From assembly GCF_040954835.1 (NCBI RefSeq), contig NC_090723.1, positions 3,110,001 through 3,174,000 on the forward strand: a stretch of DNA of 64,000 nt. Reading direction: 5' to 3'. The DNA comes from Lepisosteus oculatus (taxonomy: Eukaryota > Chordata > Actinopteri > Semionotiformes > Lepisosteidae). The translations under genes and the position numbers were made by a program. Shown here piece by piece: positions 1 through 15,100 of this stretch. How positions within the stretch are numbered: the first letter of the stretch is position 1; each line of letters opens with the position of its first letter. The notes under the pieces were generated by a model. The model saw only the letters and a list, made by a program, of their open reading frames with translations, did no database searches and was not told where the DNA came from.

Positions 1-185
1 AAGACTGAGTTTTTGCCAAGAAGAGAGCTGCACCTTCCCTGACAACAGTTTAACTAGTTTAACAGTCCAATCACAACAACTTCAATGTTAACAGGGAAGT
101 CAAGCTTCCAACCAGGAAAACAAACCAACTAAATAACCCAACTGAAGATGCCCGCAAAATGGCTGCCTTCTCATTCTGAACTCAC

Positions 186-3100
186 TTGCTTTTGAAGATG
201 CCGAATCTGAAGGGGAAATGTCAGAAGAGGCATCCCACTGCAGCCTGCTCATCAGGGCCTGGGTCTCTGTGGGGTCGTATGCGTCATTTTCAACAATCAT
301 GTCCGAATCCGGCAAAGTAGACCTGCAACCAGAAAAAAATAACTAAACTTGGGCACCCAGAAAAAACTCATGGAAATAGCAAACTCCACAAAGAAGGCAC
401 TCCAGGAAGGAATTGAACCCAGGACTCCAGAGAGGTGAGGTAGCAACGTTAACTACTACACCTCCATGCTGCCCCTAAAATCTATTTTGATTTTTTTGCT
501 TTTTTGCTTGCTTTTTATAACATTATAATATTAAAAAATAAATGTAGATTGTTTACCCTTTGTATCCTTCTTGATTTGGAAATTATTCCAGAAAATTGTC
601 ATTGCCCGCTGTCTTGTGAAGAACTGTGTTCTAACACTGCATAAAACCCAAATCCTTCCTCTCTTCGTTTCCCGATATTCAGTTTTCTGAAATGCTCTAG
701 GAGAAGGAACCCGGGCCAGCTCATGCTCCAGAAAATGCCCTGCCTCTGGCCAAGCCACTGCGGGTCTGGAAGTCAGCAGGACCATACCTGTCCTCAAACT
801 GCACCAAGGCCTTTTCTCTTTAGGGGCGTTCAAAGCAGAAGGAAGCAGAAGTGGTCACATGCCTCTCCCGGAGGTCAAACATGTCTGTAACAATAGCTAT
901 AGTGAAGCACATGATTACAAATCACGACATCGGGCAGACTCACGCTGAAGGCCCCAGCAGGTAGACACGGACTGTTCGCCTCTGTTCATCTGTGTGCTGG
1001 GGACATCGCAGTGACCTGGCAGGACACACAATGTGGGGTTAAACCTCTAGGACACGCTCCCAGATCAGAATGACAAAGTTCAGGTAGGAACCGTGTCACC
1101 ACCAAATTAAAGCCAGACTGTGTCATTAGGGTTTTTCACAGAGCTCAAGCACAACTGACCCCCAGTTGGCAGGCAGTGGCCTTTATTTAGATCGTGAGCA
1201 ACAAACGACCGTAGCTGGGGTTTCAAAATCGACAATCCATTCCAGTGCACATCAGTTATTTCTAGATCGCTAGTGCTTGATGAGTATGCTACAAAAGAGC
1301 AAATTATAAGTGCCCACATGCCAGACAATTAAATGGCCCATTCCTGTGTACAGTGACTTACAGACAATCTTTCAAATGCTTGTATTTGTGCAGTTTTCAC
1401 ATATACGTATCATTAAATACATGAGACTTATTTATAAATCAAACTGCTGCAGGAATGGCTACCTGAAGTATTTTTTTTCCCAAGTTCTGGAAAAAAAAAT
1501 GTTCCTGTATCCACTTCTTGTTTTTTTATGCTATTCTCTTCCCTTTTGTTTAAAAGCTTCTGAAACCTTTGGAAGATCCTTAGCTTCAATTTAGTTAAAA
1601 TACATTTCTTTTCTCTTTTAAGAATAATCCATCCCTTTCAGTATAAAGCAGTTTTGGAGAATGGATGGATCGCAATTGCTAAGGATACAGTCAGCCCTGT
1701 CTTGTATAGGAGTGCATTGCCTTGTGCTTTTCAATGATTCTGTATATATGATACTGCACGTAGCTCACTGCAGGGATCAGGGTGAGATTGGGCATTCTCA
1801 GGCAGGTTGGTTGGTACCTTCAGTTTGAACATAGATTTCTAAATTACTCATAAGAATACTGGGTGCCTCTGTTCATTCCACGGACAGCAAACCTCCCATT
1901 AGTAATTTAATAGAAAAATGATACTTGTCTCATTCTCCGGATATGACAGAAAAATAAATTTTGATCTAAATAAGGAAAGTAGGACAGCTGCAGTCCTGGG
2001 TTCAATTCCTGGGGTGCTTTCAGCATGGAGTTTGTATGTTCTTCCCATGTTTGCTTGGGTTTCCTACAGGTGCTCTGCGTTCTTCCCACAGTCCAAAGAC
2101 ATACTGGCAGGTTAATTGCATCCTGAGAAAACTGCCCCTAGTGTGAGTGTTTGTGTGCCCTGTGAGGGACTGGTGGGTGACCTTGCCCCCTTTGCTTGCT
2201 GGGATAGGCTCTGGCGTCCCCTGTGACCCCATACTGAACAACGCGGTTAGAAAATGGGTAGATGGATCAGAAAAATATCTCTCTTATACTGTAGCATTGA
2301 CGTTATAACAGTTACATGACCCCACTGCAATAGGCACTTGCAAAGCAATTTCAATATCACATGCAGTGAGACGTGGACTTCGTTTCCATTCTGAGGCTAG
2401 AAGTCCAAACCAAGCCCTAGCCCTCTTCGCAGGGATTCCTGGGAAAGGGGCAAAGCATTGGGACTGGATTTCCCAAAGAAATCCAAAGTAATAAGCTTGG
2501 AGGACCATATTTTTAAACCCCCTCCTGTATGTGTATTTCTTAAACGTTTTTCTAGCATCTCTCTCTGCTGATTTTGTGTGTAAAACCGTAGAACATTGCT
2601 ATAGAGTGGCACAGCACAATGGCCATGTGTCCTTACCGTGTGCACATCTTCTTAGTATGCTCTGAAATCACCCCACACTGCTAAGGAAAAAAAAAGAGGG
2701 ACAAACTATGAATAAAAGGAAAGGTTTATAATGCAAAGAAATGTATGCATCTATAAGTTTGATTTCCAAAAAGAGAAAAAAAAGTGGTCTTACTGTAGTC
2801 AGCAGTGATCGTAGTTCCTCTGGTCCCAGTGTTTCATAACTGATGCCTGAGTTATAATTATACTGTAAAGAGAGGAGAAAGGGATATAATACTGTAGGTA
2901 AACACAGTGAAGACAGACCATCAGTGTTATATATTTATATATTTGGTATGGCTTTTGCAATACTATATATGTAAAAATGCAAGTATTATCTTAAGAGGAT
3001 TGTGGGTATGAATATTAATTTCCCTTGCCATTTCTCAGCTCTTGGGAGACAGAATCATCTTATGACTTCTAACTTTGCCTATGTATGTATAAATCATTAC

Positions 3101-6100
3101 CTTATAAGGATCTGTGCTTCCGCTACTGTTAAGTTCTCCTGAAACAAAAATGTTCAATAAGCATTAGCACACAGTATAAGGATGAAGACTCGATAATTCA
3201 GGCTTTCTAGAGCTTAGTTGTTTTCTTTGGAGACTCTCAATGGTATGGTTGAGAAGGGGATACGTTTTTTGGAGGTTTGGGGGTGAAAAAGTAACAGGGC
3301 CATTAGAACACATCTAGAGGGAAGGGAACCATCAGGTCTGAAAACCATGATTATAATTGTCTCGTAAATATAAAAGACCCAACAGGACACCCAAAGTTGA
3401 TAAGTTGATGTGAGTAAACAGGGAAAAACCTTGTCTGTCATCTATCTGATACAAAAAAAAGGCACAAATATAACGCTGGTTATGAACAATGTCCAGGTTC
3501 TATTATGCAGGTTCATATGGGCCTGGTGAAAAGATTTTAAATATCTGAACACCATCATTTGTCATTTTTGGTCTATTGCATCCTCAGAAAACCTAACTTG
3601 TTCAGATGTGAATGCCCTTTGCATTCATTCTGATTATTTCCTCTGTTAATGTTCCAATGTAGAAAATCTTCTAGTTTACTGCCATCTGATGACTGAATGT
3701 GCTCTATTTTCAAAGTACTTCATTCCTTGAGTAGGAGGCATTGAAACTTGAAATTGCATTTTCAGTGCAAGTCCCTTGACCTTCACATTCAAAGAGACTA
3801 CAGCAGATGTGAGACTTCTGGGATGTTTTCACAGACCATTTGTCCCTTTTTTTAAAAAAAAAACGCACCCAGGATTATATCCACCAGTTTTTTTTTTACA
3901 TCAGCTCATAGCAATTACTGCTGGACAGCGCAGGTGAGGAAGAAGGGTTGAAACGTTCTTCTGATCCTCCCAGAAATCAAACCATCCATTTTACCCACAT
4001 CTCAGGAAGCCCTCTGGGCCCAAAAAGTCAAAGGCTTTCCCTTTGCTTGAAAGCCCTGGCAGGCAAATCTCAACCACAGCCCCTTTCCCTCCACTGCCTA
4101 GGTAACCCCAGTCAAAGACAGCTGGGCTTGAACCCACACCTACGGGGTGAGTCATTCAGATAGCCCCCTGACATACTCCATGTTGAAGGGGATCGTCAGT
4201 CAGCTTTTACCACACGTGTTGAAGGCATGATGTAAACTCATGATTGATTTTACATGATGTCACCCCTAGTTTCTGCAAGGTAGGGTAATGCAAAGCATTG
4301 GCTCATTTCTTCTCAGTTAACAGCTTCATAAAAGAATCAATAAGCACATCCTAATGGCTATGCTGGCAGTCCAGTGCTATTGTTTAGGACATGAAAGGTA
4401 AAAGAGTAAATGAGACCGCCAGCCGGAGACACTGAGTTTGAAAAGGACTTCGTCAATGTGTGTCTAGACAATAATGGGATCAATAAGCATATTGCCATGG
4501 GGATTGGTAAAATGATAAAATGTTGAATTCAAATGATGTGAGGTAATGTTACAGCTCAGTATTGGCTGTCTGCATTAAGAATACAATGTTTTTCAGGTTT
4601 AGGCACTATAAAGGAAATAAATATGTTGAATAAACATGAACAGTTCCAAACTAAAACATATATTATGTACAAAGAACTCAATTTTATATAAAAGGAATTC
4701 AATGACTAACCTCAATCACACACACAATCTAGCAGTTAATTCATTCATATTCCCAAAAGAAATTGACAAACCTATCCATAAATACTGTAGATATTATTAC
4801 CTCAACAGGGAAATAGCAACCTAGTAATAAGTGTAGGTGCTGTAAACAGGATTAAGGACAAAAAATAGAATATTTTCTCTACCTCAAGGGTTGTAGGTAT
4901 TTGAAAGCACCTATCAATGATAACAGCCAATAATGTTCTAAAGTTCTGGTGTGTTCCATCCATAAATAGGCTTGCAATCAAAGCTTTTTGTAGCTTTTTT
5001 AATGAGGTTTTTAATGAGTGTACTTCCTATTAAATCAATTTGCGACAAAACGGTCTTTAGTTTCATTCGCGGTCATGTTTATTATTTTTATCCTGGTGAA
5101 AGTGAATTAATTTTCTCTCTTGAAGATGGTGTAGCGGGTGTAGTACCGTAGGTGGATTAAAAAAATTGAGTGAACCAACTGGCTATTCTATTTTAAAAAA
5201 AAGAAAGAAAAAGCAAAAGCAATGACCATGATCATTCAGCTCATTTATTAGTTCAGAGTTCCAGGAGGAAAACCCTAGGATAACAGCTTTTCAGTTCATA
5301 AGATCCTGGCAAATTTAGCAGCAGTTGTAACTGGTTACATAGTCTATTCATGCACCTTCTTAAATGGAACACATAACACAGAAAAGAAAAAAAAACACAA
5401 AAAATAAATACTACACAAAGCTAAAAATGGCATGATCCTATATTTTACATTGTAGCAGCCACCTGAGTTGAGATAAAAAAAAGAAACGTTGGTTATTTCA
5501 ACACATCCTAACAGGAGCAGAGCCTAAAATGGAGACAGACAAATGGCATAAAAAAGCAACAAATAGAACTCAATATTTTCATTGTTTACCACAGTGCTCC
5601 TGTTCGCTCTCAAACTAATGAAACAGAATCTATGAATAAGATTTTTTCTCCCCAAAAGATATGAAATGGAATCACATTTTCATGGAATGTTTTGCTGAGA
5701 ACTGGTGGCTACCAAGTACTGCTTTGCTTCTGTCTTCATTAGAATCTATGGAAGTAATAGTCAGCAAGAAAAACAGCAAACAGATGAGCAGACCAGAGTA
5801 ACAAGCACCTCATTTATGAATAAGATACATATTTACATATTTAGATGTAGGTTTCTGCTTATCAAGAAACCTTGAATTAACTTCCAATCTACAGACCAGC
5901 TGCACACATCACAAGGAATGGAAACAAATTACCAGAACCTTTTCAACACTGGTAGTTCACCTTAAAGTTTTTTGACCAGTCTTACAAATGTAATACAGTC
6001 AAGGGAGAACAAATATCTCTGTACCCCTTGCCATGAGGTAATCATCTTATGAGGACCACATAAAGTGAAACCATAGATTTGTCTCAAGCCACACTTACTA

Positions 6101-9100
6101 AGACTGCGTACTGCCCTAGACAGTAATGATGACAGAAGCTGACTGATTTGATTTCAAAAGGAGAATTACACCAGGTACTTGTAACAATGACTGCACTGAA
6201 AACTTCAAAAAGCCATCTAAAAAACAATATAGAAACATAACCCGTTACCATACGGTTACAGATATTACCTTGAAATGCAGCACTTAAAAGTTTGCATTTC
6301 CAAACGTTACTGGATTTGATATCCCCTCACTATTGCACATGACTTCAAGTTATTGAATGCGTCTCATTTCTATACTTAATGTACTTGCCAATGTGCGTCT
6401 TTATAAAAGGTTGAAAAATAATTAGAAAAATAAAAATAACAGTTAAACTTGACTCTTTGATTCTAGAACAGGGGAAGAATAATCATTTCTAGTCTTGTGG
6501 GCAACTAGATACCTTCCATACAGGAATCAATTAACAAAGTTAGCTCCTTTGAAGCCCATGTTCTCCTTTATCTCTTGATAAAAGAGATGCTGAAGTATTC
6601 TTCGTTGAGTTTCAAATTCTTCACAGTCTTGATAATTTAACCACGTCCCTTTACAGTATGTCCCTTACTTAAAATCCAGCAGATTTCTCTATGCCCATCA
6701 GCATAAACCTGAAATAATTTTCCAGGACCTCAAAAACATCTGCTGTGATTTGAAAAAGAAAAGAAAATCTCAGTGGTTCAAAATAAAAAAAAACAAATAA
6801 AAAAAAATGTTAACTGGGCTTCAGAAAACTACCGGCAGTTTGGACACAAAGTTCCAATTCTGTGTTAGTACTTTTTCCAGAATACTCACAAGCAAAGATA
6901 TTGAACAGAATGAGGAAGAACAAAAAACAGTACTTCTAAAATATACTGATTTCTAAGGGTAGATCAGGACAACAGGAAAAATAAAAAATACTATCTTCAC
7001 CTGATTATATATTCTATATACAGCTCTCTAGGATATTTCATAAGTGATCGTCCTGGATTGGCGCTATTTATGGTGGTTTTTCCTGGTGCGTTTGAAATCC
7101 TTGAAATAAGCCCGTATCCTGAAATGTGACCCTAAGCTGCTGCGCCAGTGTTTGAAATAGCCAAGGGTCACAGGGGGGTCACCTCCCTCCCGCCTCTCAC
7201 TGAGAAAACTCCTCGTCTTTCAAAACGAGAGCACGGCTCTCTGGATCCGGCGGTCTTCGCTTAGGGGCCAAAACTGCTGAAACATCAAGACAATCGACAT
7301 CTTGTGATCTTGCAGAAAAGGTTCACACACAGAAGAAGGTTAGTGCCAGATCTCAAAACCCAAGGGACGCAGCTGAAATACCGGTCAGGTGCTTCTAAGG
7401 CCACTCATTTCAAACAAAACTGACTTGTATTAAAACAGGGCCAGACTGTTACACAATGCAATTCAAACAAATCGAAGCTACAGACATAATACAATCTACC
7501 AGACAGCACAGGTCCTCAGACCAATGTTTTGGCAGCAGTTTCAGCAAGATGTGTTCAATTCTACATTATACTTACTTTAACCTCTCATTCTTTTAAATGT
7601 CCTTTATTGCCTTAGGCATTCTCATAATCATAAACCCAGAGTCATATTGCTGTTCTTCAGCACAAAATGCAACAAATGCGAAGACTGTTTTGGGAGTAGT
7701 GGGTTATGGCAACAACGTGGCGTTCTGCAGACATACTGGACTGAAGCAGCAGGAACTCCTGTGCTCTGTCCATTTCCAAATGGAAACTTGTACTCCAGCA
7801 AAGCACAGTATTCAAGACAACATACTTGGGTATGTGACCAATTCTTGGCTATTAATCATGCTGATTAATAGCCTGATTAAATACCTTGAGAAGAAACCCT
7901 TTACTTCACTCAGTGACTAGGAAGTGAAAGGCTGGGAAACCACTACTTAATCTACCATTAATATAATACAAGTAGATAAAGGATTGTTCTTATAGTCCTG
8001 CATTTACTCTTGAATTCCCCAGAGAACAAAGAATTATTGCAAGTACATACCCGCAACACCTTCAAAATGCGGGATTTACCAAAAGTGGGAAGCATACATG
8101 AGACAAAGTTGTTTTTCTTTGAAAAAATCTTTAAGAAAATGATTTAGTAAGGCATTAAACTTCATACACGCACTTTAATAGTGGCTACAAATAAATCTGG
8201 TTCTAAAAGTAGGGGGGGTTAGAGGCAACCTTTACATAAGAGTTTTGTTTTTCCTCTAGTTAACATTCACCTCACTGCTTGTCTCTGGATACTTCCAGGG
8301 ATCTAGACATTCAGTAAGTCATGTTCCAGGTGTCGTCTTGTGTTTGTGCAAACCTTGAGTTTTGAGAGGACATGAAGCAAGCGAATTATATCCACAAGCA
8401 CAGCCACTACCTACTGTATAGAGCTGCAATGGATATCAATTGTATTTACAATAGAAATATTTCATCTCTGCAGATGGAGAGCTAAAACTTACCATTTTTA
8501 TGTTTTAATGATTTTGATCTTCTAGGTGAATTTGGATTCTGAAAAAAAGCAGAAAATGAACTTTGTAATTAAATTGAGCTTGAAGGAAAAAAAGTACATA
8601 GGCATACACACAGACACAATCACACACACACACTGACCAGCTCTAACCATGCACCACTCAAATACTGCTTCAGCATAAAACATAGGCCCTGTGGAGGGAT
8701 GATCCTTTTCATTGTAAGAAAAAAAAAGCTTTAATGGTTGTACATTCCACACAATAGTCCAGAGAACTGCAAAGTCTTATCCCAAAACTCAGGGCAAGGT
8801 AAATTAAAACGTAATCTTGGAGATTATATTAATTATTAATTATGGGGGGTATTTCTTATTGTAATAATCATCTAATTGTAAAAAGCAAAGGTTAAATGGA
8901 AAATGGTAAGAACAGATGTTGTGCTTATATTGGAAAGCACCTCTTTCCACAAAGAATTCAAAACAGTATACATTTCCAAAGCAGGCTAACATACTGGGAT
9001 CGGTGACAATGATCCTGTCGTACTGATATTGACCTATTTCCCCATTACAAAAATTGCTAGTGTTTCTATGTGCACATTCAGATAATTACACAGCAAGCCC

Positions 9101-12100
9101 CCTTATCTATCCATTTTCTCTTTTTCCCCCCAATTCAGGGTCATGGGGGGGCTGGTTCCTACCCTAGCAAGCAACAGGCACAAGTAAGGATACACTCTGA
9201 ATTACAAGGCAGACACACACACTCACACCAGGGCCAATTTGTCCAGAAGTCAGTTAGCTTACCAGTATGTTTTAGTACTGTAGGAGGCAACTGGAGCACC
9301 CAGAGGAAACCCATGTGAACATAGGGACATACAAACTCCAGGCACTTAGCATCCCAGGTCTAGAACTGAACCAAGGGACCCAGTGCTATAAGGTAGCAGT
9401 ACTAACCACTGCATCACAGGGCTGCACCAAGACCCTTCACTTGCACATATACTGTATGAGGGCACAATGATTTTAACAAACAGGCTGAATGATTTGGATT
9501 GAAACTTCTACATCAGCTCTGGCAACAAAGGCAGTATGCACTTGAATAATAATTCCTTACGCGTATATAGTGCTTTTCTGGACACTCCCTTCCACCACTA
9601 GCACCAGTGAACAGCCCCACCTGGATGATGCGATGGCAGCCATAGTTGCGCCAGTACACTCACCACACATCAGCTCTCAGTGGGGAGGAGAACAGAGTGA
9701 AGAAGCTAGTTCAGAGATGGGGATTACTAGGAGGTGATTGGTAAAGGGCAGGGGGATATTTGGCCAGGTCACTGGGATTGACATTCCTAATCCTTTCGAG
9801 AAATACCCTGCAATTTTTAATGATCACAGAAAGTCTCATCTGAAGAATGGCGAGGCAGTATCTCATCTTCACTGGATAAAGGATACCTCATGGATATTTA
9901 AGCCAGGCTTTTAATTAAATCATTCTCTGCATTTTCTAACACAATGACTGGAATTACAGTTCCTCCGTTTTCACTAAAGCCCAGAACTAAAACTAGATAA
10001 AGCACCACTCTGGGAGAGGCAGGAGAATTTTAAACAGAGTCTTTAGAAATTAGAAACTTTTCTTGTTCGACTGTGAAGCTGAAAACCATTTGCATTTGTA
10101 CATTTACCCTTTTAAACAAAGGAGCAGTGCTCAAGCCCCTAAAGCCCCATCAAAGCTAATTGATGTTATTTAGTGGTTTTAAAAATCCTGTGTGATAAGC
10201 AAATGAACACTGATGTATGACCACCGTCATAACTGGTTGTGTAATTTAATTTAATTTTCCTGTTGGGATGAATATCGCAAAAGAATACAAGAGCAAGACG
10301 CATGGTGCATTATTAAAGGTGGTCAGAATCTGTGTGTTCATATACACCCATACACAACTACGCACACATACACAAACATTGCACAGTACATATCTAAATC
10401 TGTCTTAGGTAAAAGAAGCATCCCAAAAAACACAGTGTAAATGTCCAGATATCAGCCTCAACACTTCCACTGCTCATAATATATAAATCAATCTTCCCCT
10501 GGGCATCTACAACATTTGCAGGATATAAACCAATACATAACCACATTCTGATGCTTCTTAGGAAAGCTGTGTCCATTTCAAAGCTGCTCATATTAATATG
10601 GCAGGTCTACAGGCAAGTGTAAACCTGCCATATTTTTCCATGGCATTTAGATTTGAAACCCTACTATCTCAACAATTGGCAATGGGGGAATTTATTCATC
10701 TGCCTGAAAAAAAAATGAATTTGAAACAGTAAAATGTCCCCATTTTGCCTTCATGAAGGTTAACTATTAACATTAGTTTTTTTTAAGTCATTGCCTAAAA
10801 AAATAAACTTACCAAAAATACAGGTTGTTTCAAAGAATGTAAAAATACCTTATCTGACTTTCTCTTCTTAGCTACAAAAGAAAGCAAAACAAAACTTCAG
10901 ATATAATCAAAGTTAAAAGCATTCACCTTAGAATGAGAGATGAACAATTTATTACGCTTGTCAATTTCTTGCTTTAATAAACCACAAGGCATACACGGCA
11001 CATTGACCGTGTTAAATCTGCTTTCCGATCTGCTAGTGGCCAAAGGAATTTTAGGGAATGTAAATCCGGAAAGGTAGAGGAGTGCTATAATTATTACTTT
11101 GCTTTAGCCTTTACTTTCTCCAACTGTCTGTAACTGATCTGCTAGAGATCAGGCACAATTAAATGGCCATCTGTGTTTCAAGCTGTTCCTCCTCAAAGCT
11201 TCAGTGATGAGTGCAAGACAGAAAGATGTCGGTGTGTTAAGGCATAATAATAAAATATGACAGGTGCCCACGTTAGGCCCAGAATCATAAAAGATGCTGA
11301 TTTTGGACTGGGTGAATATTATACTTCAGAGCCTCCTATAACAGGCCAGGTGAAGGCACCAATGTCGGACATCAGGCATTTTATATTTATCAGTATTTAT
11401 AATTGAGAAAATAGCACATCATCTTCATACTAAAGAGGAAAGGAAGAAGTTAGTTTTTTATATATATAAGGAGAGGCATTAAACAAAATAATATATTTTG
11501 TGTTGCAATGCCTCTCGTTAAGCTTTATGACAAATTAATCCTTCCAAGTACTTATCACTGCTTGGTTACAGCTGTAAATAATACTGAACACATATACAGG
11601 TAGAGGACAAAAAATGGAAACACCAATGTGAAGTCACTCAATAGGGTGTTAACAGTATGGCTTGTATGCACTGTGGCAGATCTACCAGCATCAGGAGCTC
11701 TGCAGGAGGGATGCGGCACCATTCTTCCACGAGAAAGTGGCATCAACTCCTGCCTGATTGCTAGATTGCGGATTGTCTCAGACTCTACTCCAGGATATCC
11801 CATAGATGTTCAGTTGGGTTTAGATCTGGTGACTGACAAAGCTAAAACATTTGGATAACCTCAGTTACCAACCAGTGGGGGACCATGTGAGCTCTGTGGA
11901 CAGGGGCACAGGCATTCTGGAAAGCACCCTTCCTGGCTTTTTAAGGGAATGAGTGCGCTGAAAGCATGCCAGGAAAATGCAGGCCACAATATTACAGATC
12001 CACTTGAACGCTTCATTGCAGTGCACTCAGCACTGTGGAGTTCTTTAGGTCAGTGACACAGGTGCACTCATCTATTTGTCAAGAGCAGTGTGTAGGATGA

Positions 12101-15100
12101 TTCATCTGAACACACCACAATTTTTCCCTGTTCAGTAGTCCATTGCCTGTGCTCTTTGCACCACCAGACTCAAACATGCACTGCCAGCTCATCAGGAAAA
12201 CCTGATAACGGTATCCTGCTCTGTGGAGATCCTGGCAGGCCATTTTTAATTAAACTGGCTGCTGATATGCCAGGCTTAAATTAGCAGTCAAGTGATTTGC
12301 TGTTCCTTGTCTATTTTGCCTTACACTTTGAATCAGTTTATAAATATCATGATCCTGGAGCAGGGATTTTCTCCTACTGCTGCCCTTTGCCAATGATGTT
12401 ATTTCCTCAGAGCTCCATGTTGACATCACCTTAGACACCGCTGCTCATGAAAAAATCCAAAAGTTGAGCTGTCATAATCACTGAAGCTTCTGTCAAACGT
12501 ACCCCCAAAATCACCCCTCTTTGAAAGTCACTGAGGTCTCCTCTGGCACTCATGCTGGCCATTATTACAGGCAGCAGTTTCAGGCCTCTCCAGCAGTTTT
12601 ACACATGATCCAAAGTATACAGGGATGTTATTTGATTAATTAACAGTGTGGAAGCCCTTGCTTTCAGTGTACTTAGTGTTCCTCACTCTACTTTTTTGTC
12701 CACTACCTGCAGCGACTAAATGGAGTAATTTAGCTAAGGCTTGTCATCTTTAAGCAGGTGCAGAGACAGTGTACTGCTCCTTGAGTAGACTATTAAATTG
12801 ATCTATTTCTAAGGGAATAATCCTGCAATTGTCTATGACAGTGCTGTGAAAATGCCCTACTGGAACCATTAAAATCCTGGTTCAATCACAATGGCCTGTA
12901 GTTTATTTTTAATGTACATAAAGTACAGTGCTGCATTAATACTCAGGCGATCTTATGTTGGTACTTTTCAAGAATAATTTTTCATAGCAGCACAAGAGTC
13001 AGTACAGATGAGTTACATAAAACTCTACTGTTGCAACAAACACTCATACTAACTCTTGTCCAAAGCCCTGGGTCACACATGAAATTGTGAGCCAATTCTG
13101 TACTAATGCACACTGATAAAATCAACAGGGGCTGACAATATATTTTGCATAATCTGCAGAGGGGTTTTTGATCAGTGCTAAGCTGCAGCAAAACAAATCC
13201 CTTCGCCCCCAGGTGCTGAATTCTCCACGCCGTGCGTGAAGAGCCAAGCATCTGTACGTTTACCTGGAATAACAGCACTTAGCTGCAAGCTCCTCTTACC
13301 TTTCTTTTCTGACCCATACGACCAGTCATTATCATTGATGTCATCGTTGTCTTCTTGGTCACTCTCCGATTTGTTCATATTGTTACTACTGGCTATTCTG
13401 TTTTAAAAAAAAAGAGCAGTAAAAACTCCTGTAAGATAAGAACGCTCCATCTCAGTCCACACGGAAAACCTGAAAATTTATACAGAACTGCCCAGTGGTG
13501 GAGCTCTTGACTCACCATGTATTAATGATCCTTAATTCTGCAAAGGCACCTGTGTACTAATCTATCATCAATACAGGCTGTGCCCACCACCCTGACCTCA
13601 CATTAAACACCTGCAGGCTCACACTGCCCAGGTAACCCCATGTCTCCAGGGATGCACATGTATTTCATTCTCACAAGGTTACTGTGGGGAGAAGCGTCAG
13701 AAGGCTGGGTTTGGAAATGACCATTCTAAGCCCAACAAGGGGCAAATCTGAACTCTCTTTAGCAGGGACTAAGGGGAAAAGCGCTACAGTCTAACCAAAC
13801 ACTAGAGATGGCAGACACCGCCGTATCTTGACACCCCACCAGTCAGCCAAACATTGGATCTAAGCTTAAGCCCAGAGCTGGAAAGGCGACCGGCACTGGA
13901 CGGGACAGCTGGGGACGCCCAGACAGGACGGGCGGGAGGCCTGCTGACCTGCGGTTGGCAATGCGACTGCTGTTCCGTCCCATGCCCAGGCACTTCTCCA
14001 GGTGGGGGGCAAAGCGGGACGCCGCGATGCTGCGGTTGCAGTTGGGACACACGCACTCCTTGTTCTTCCACTGGTTATACACCTGCCCAAAAATATCCAC
14101 CCCGGGCTGGTCGATGATTTCTGGAAGAGAAAAAAAATAAATAACGGTTAGCATTAACACACTGGCTGATTATACTGGCATTAATATGCAGGCCAATGTA
14201 CTGGCCAGATCCCCACTGAACATGTGAACAACAAAGACTGTGGACATATCCCAGTAAAACTCAAATTCCTGCTCAAATACCAGACAACGTTGTTTTTTTT
14301 TTTAATCTCAGGTCACCACAACTTTCTTGAACCCGATTATCATGAAATTTCCCTGTGCAACATTATCTAAAGAGTACAAGGAAAAAGATGCTGACAGACG
14401 ATGCAGGGCTTCCATGACTGAGAAAAACGAGAGTAGGGCACTTGCTGGTGGATCAAGGGCTGATTACGGATGTATTTTCCATAAGGGCATGTTAAAAGGA
14501 CTCCTTTTCGAGCGACCCATCGTTTAGTTCGATGCTCAGCCTGGTTCGGTTTGAACCACAAGCTTTTCCATGGCTGGTTGAGGTTTCACACCAGTGTTGA
14601 AGCCAGATCCAACACTTAAAGTGAACTAGGTCCTAAATGACTATAATTCCCCATTTAAAACAACACTCCCACTTGCTCACTTTATTATCGCACACCTCTC
14701 CGTGTCCCGCAGGTCTGTTCCACACACAAGGTGCTGCACTCAGTTCAGGCCCTGGAGTTCCAGCAAGAACTGGAGCTTTGGGCTGTCCCACCATGCAAAG
14801 GAGAACCTGAGTTGATCTCAGTTCAGAACACATCATTACCAAAGTCCTTCATGCTCTCTGGGTCTTCGTCCAGGAAGAAGTAGCCACACTTGACAGCGCG
14901 GTGGACTTCGAAGCACAGGCCCAGGCAGGCGTCATCGATGAGGTCAGTGTAGATGTCATGAGCTAAGGCCTGGGGCGCAGAGGAGGGAGTGGAAGAAAGT
15001 CTCATGTTATGGTCTGCTAAGGGTCCTGCCCATTCAGGTCACAGGGTCTTCTGCTGTCGTGCCCCCAGACTCCATAAAGAGAAATCAGAAGGTCCAACAA

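Noticed and set aside
1..185. Search for the final atxn7l3 exon (lysine-rich tail ending in an acidic DDIN-type end)
   Set aside because: Neither strand encodes a matching tail here; the exon must be outside the window.
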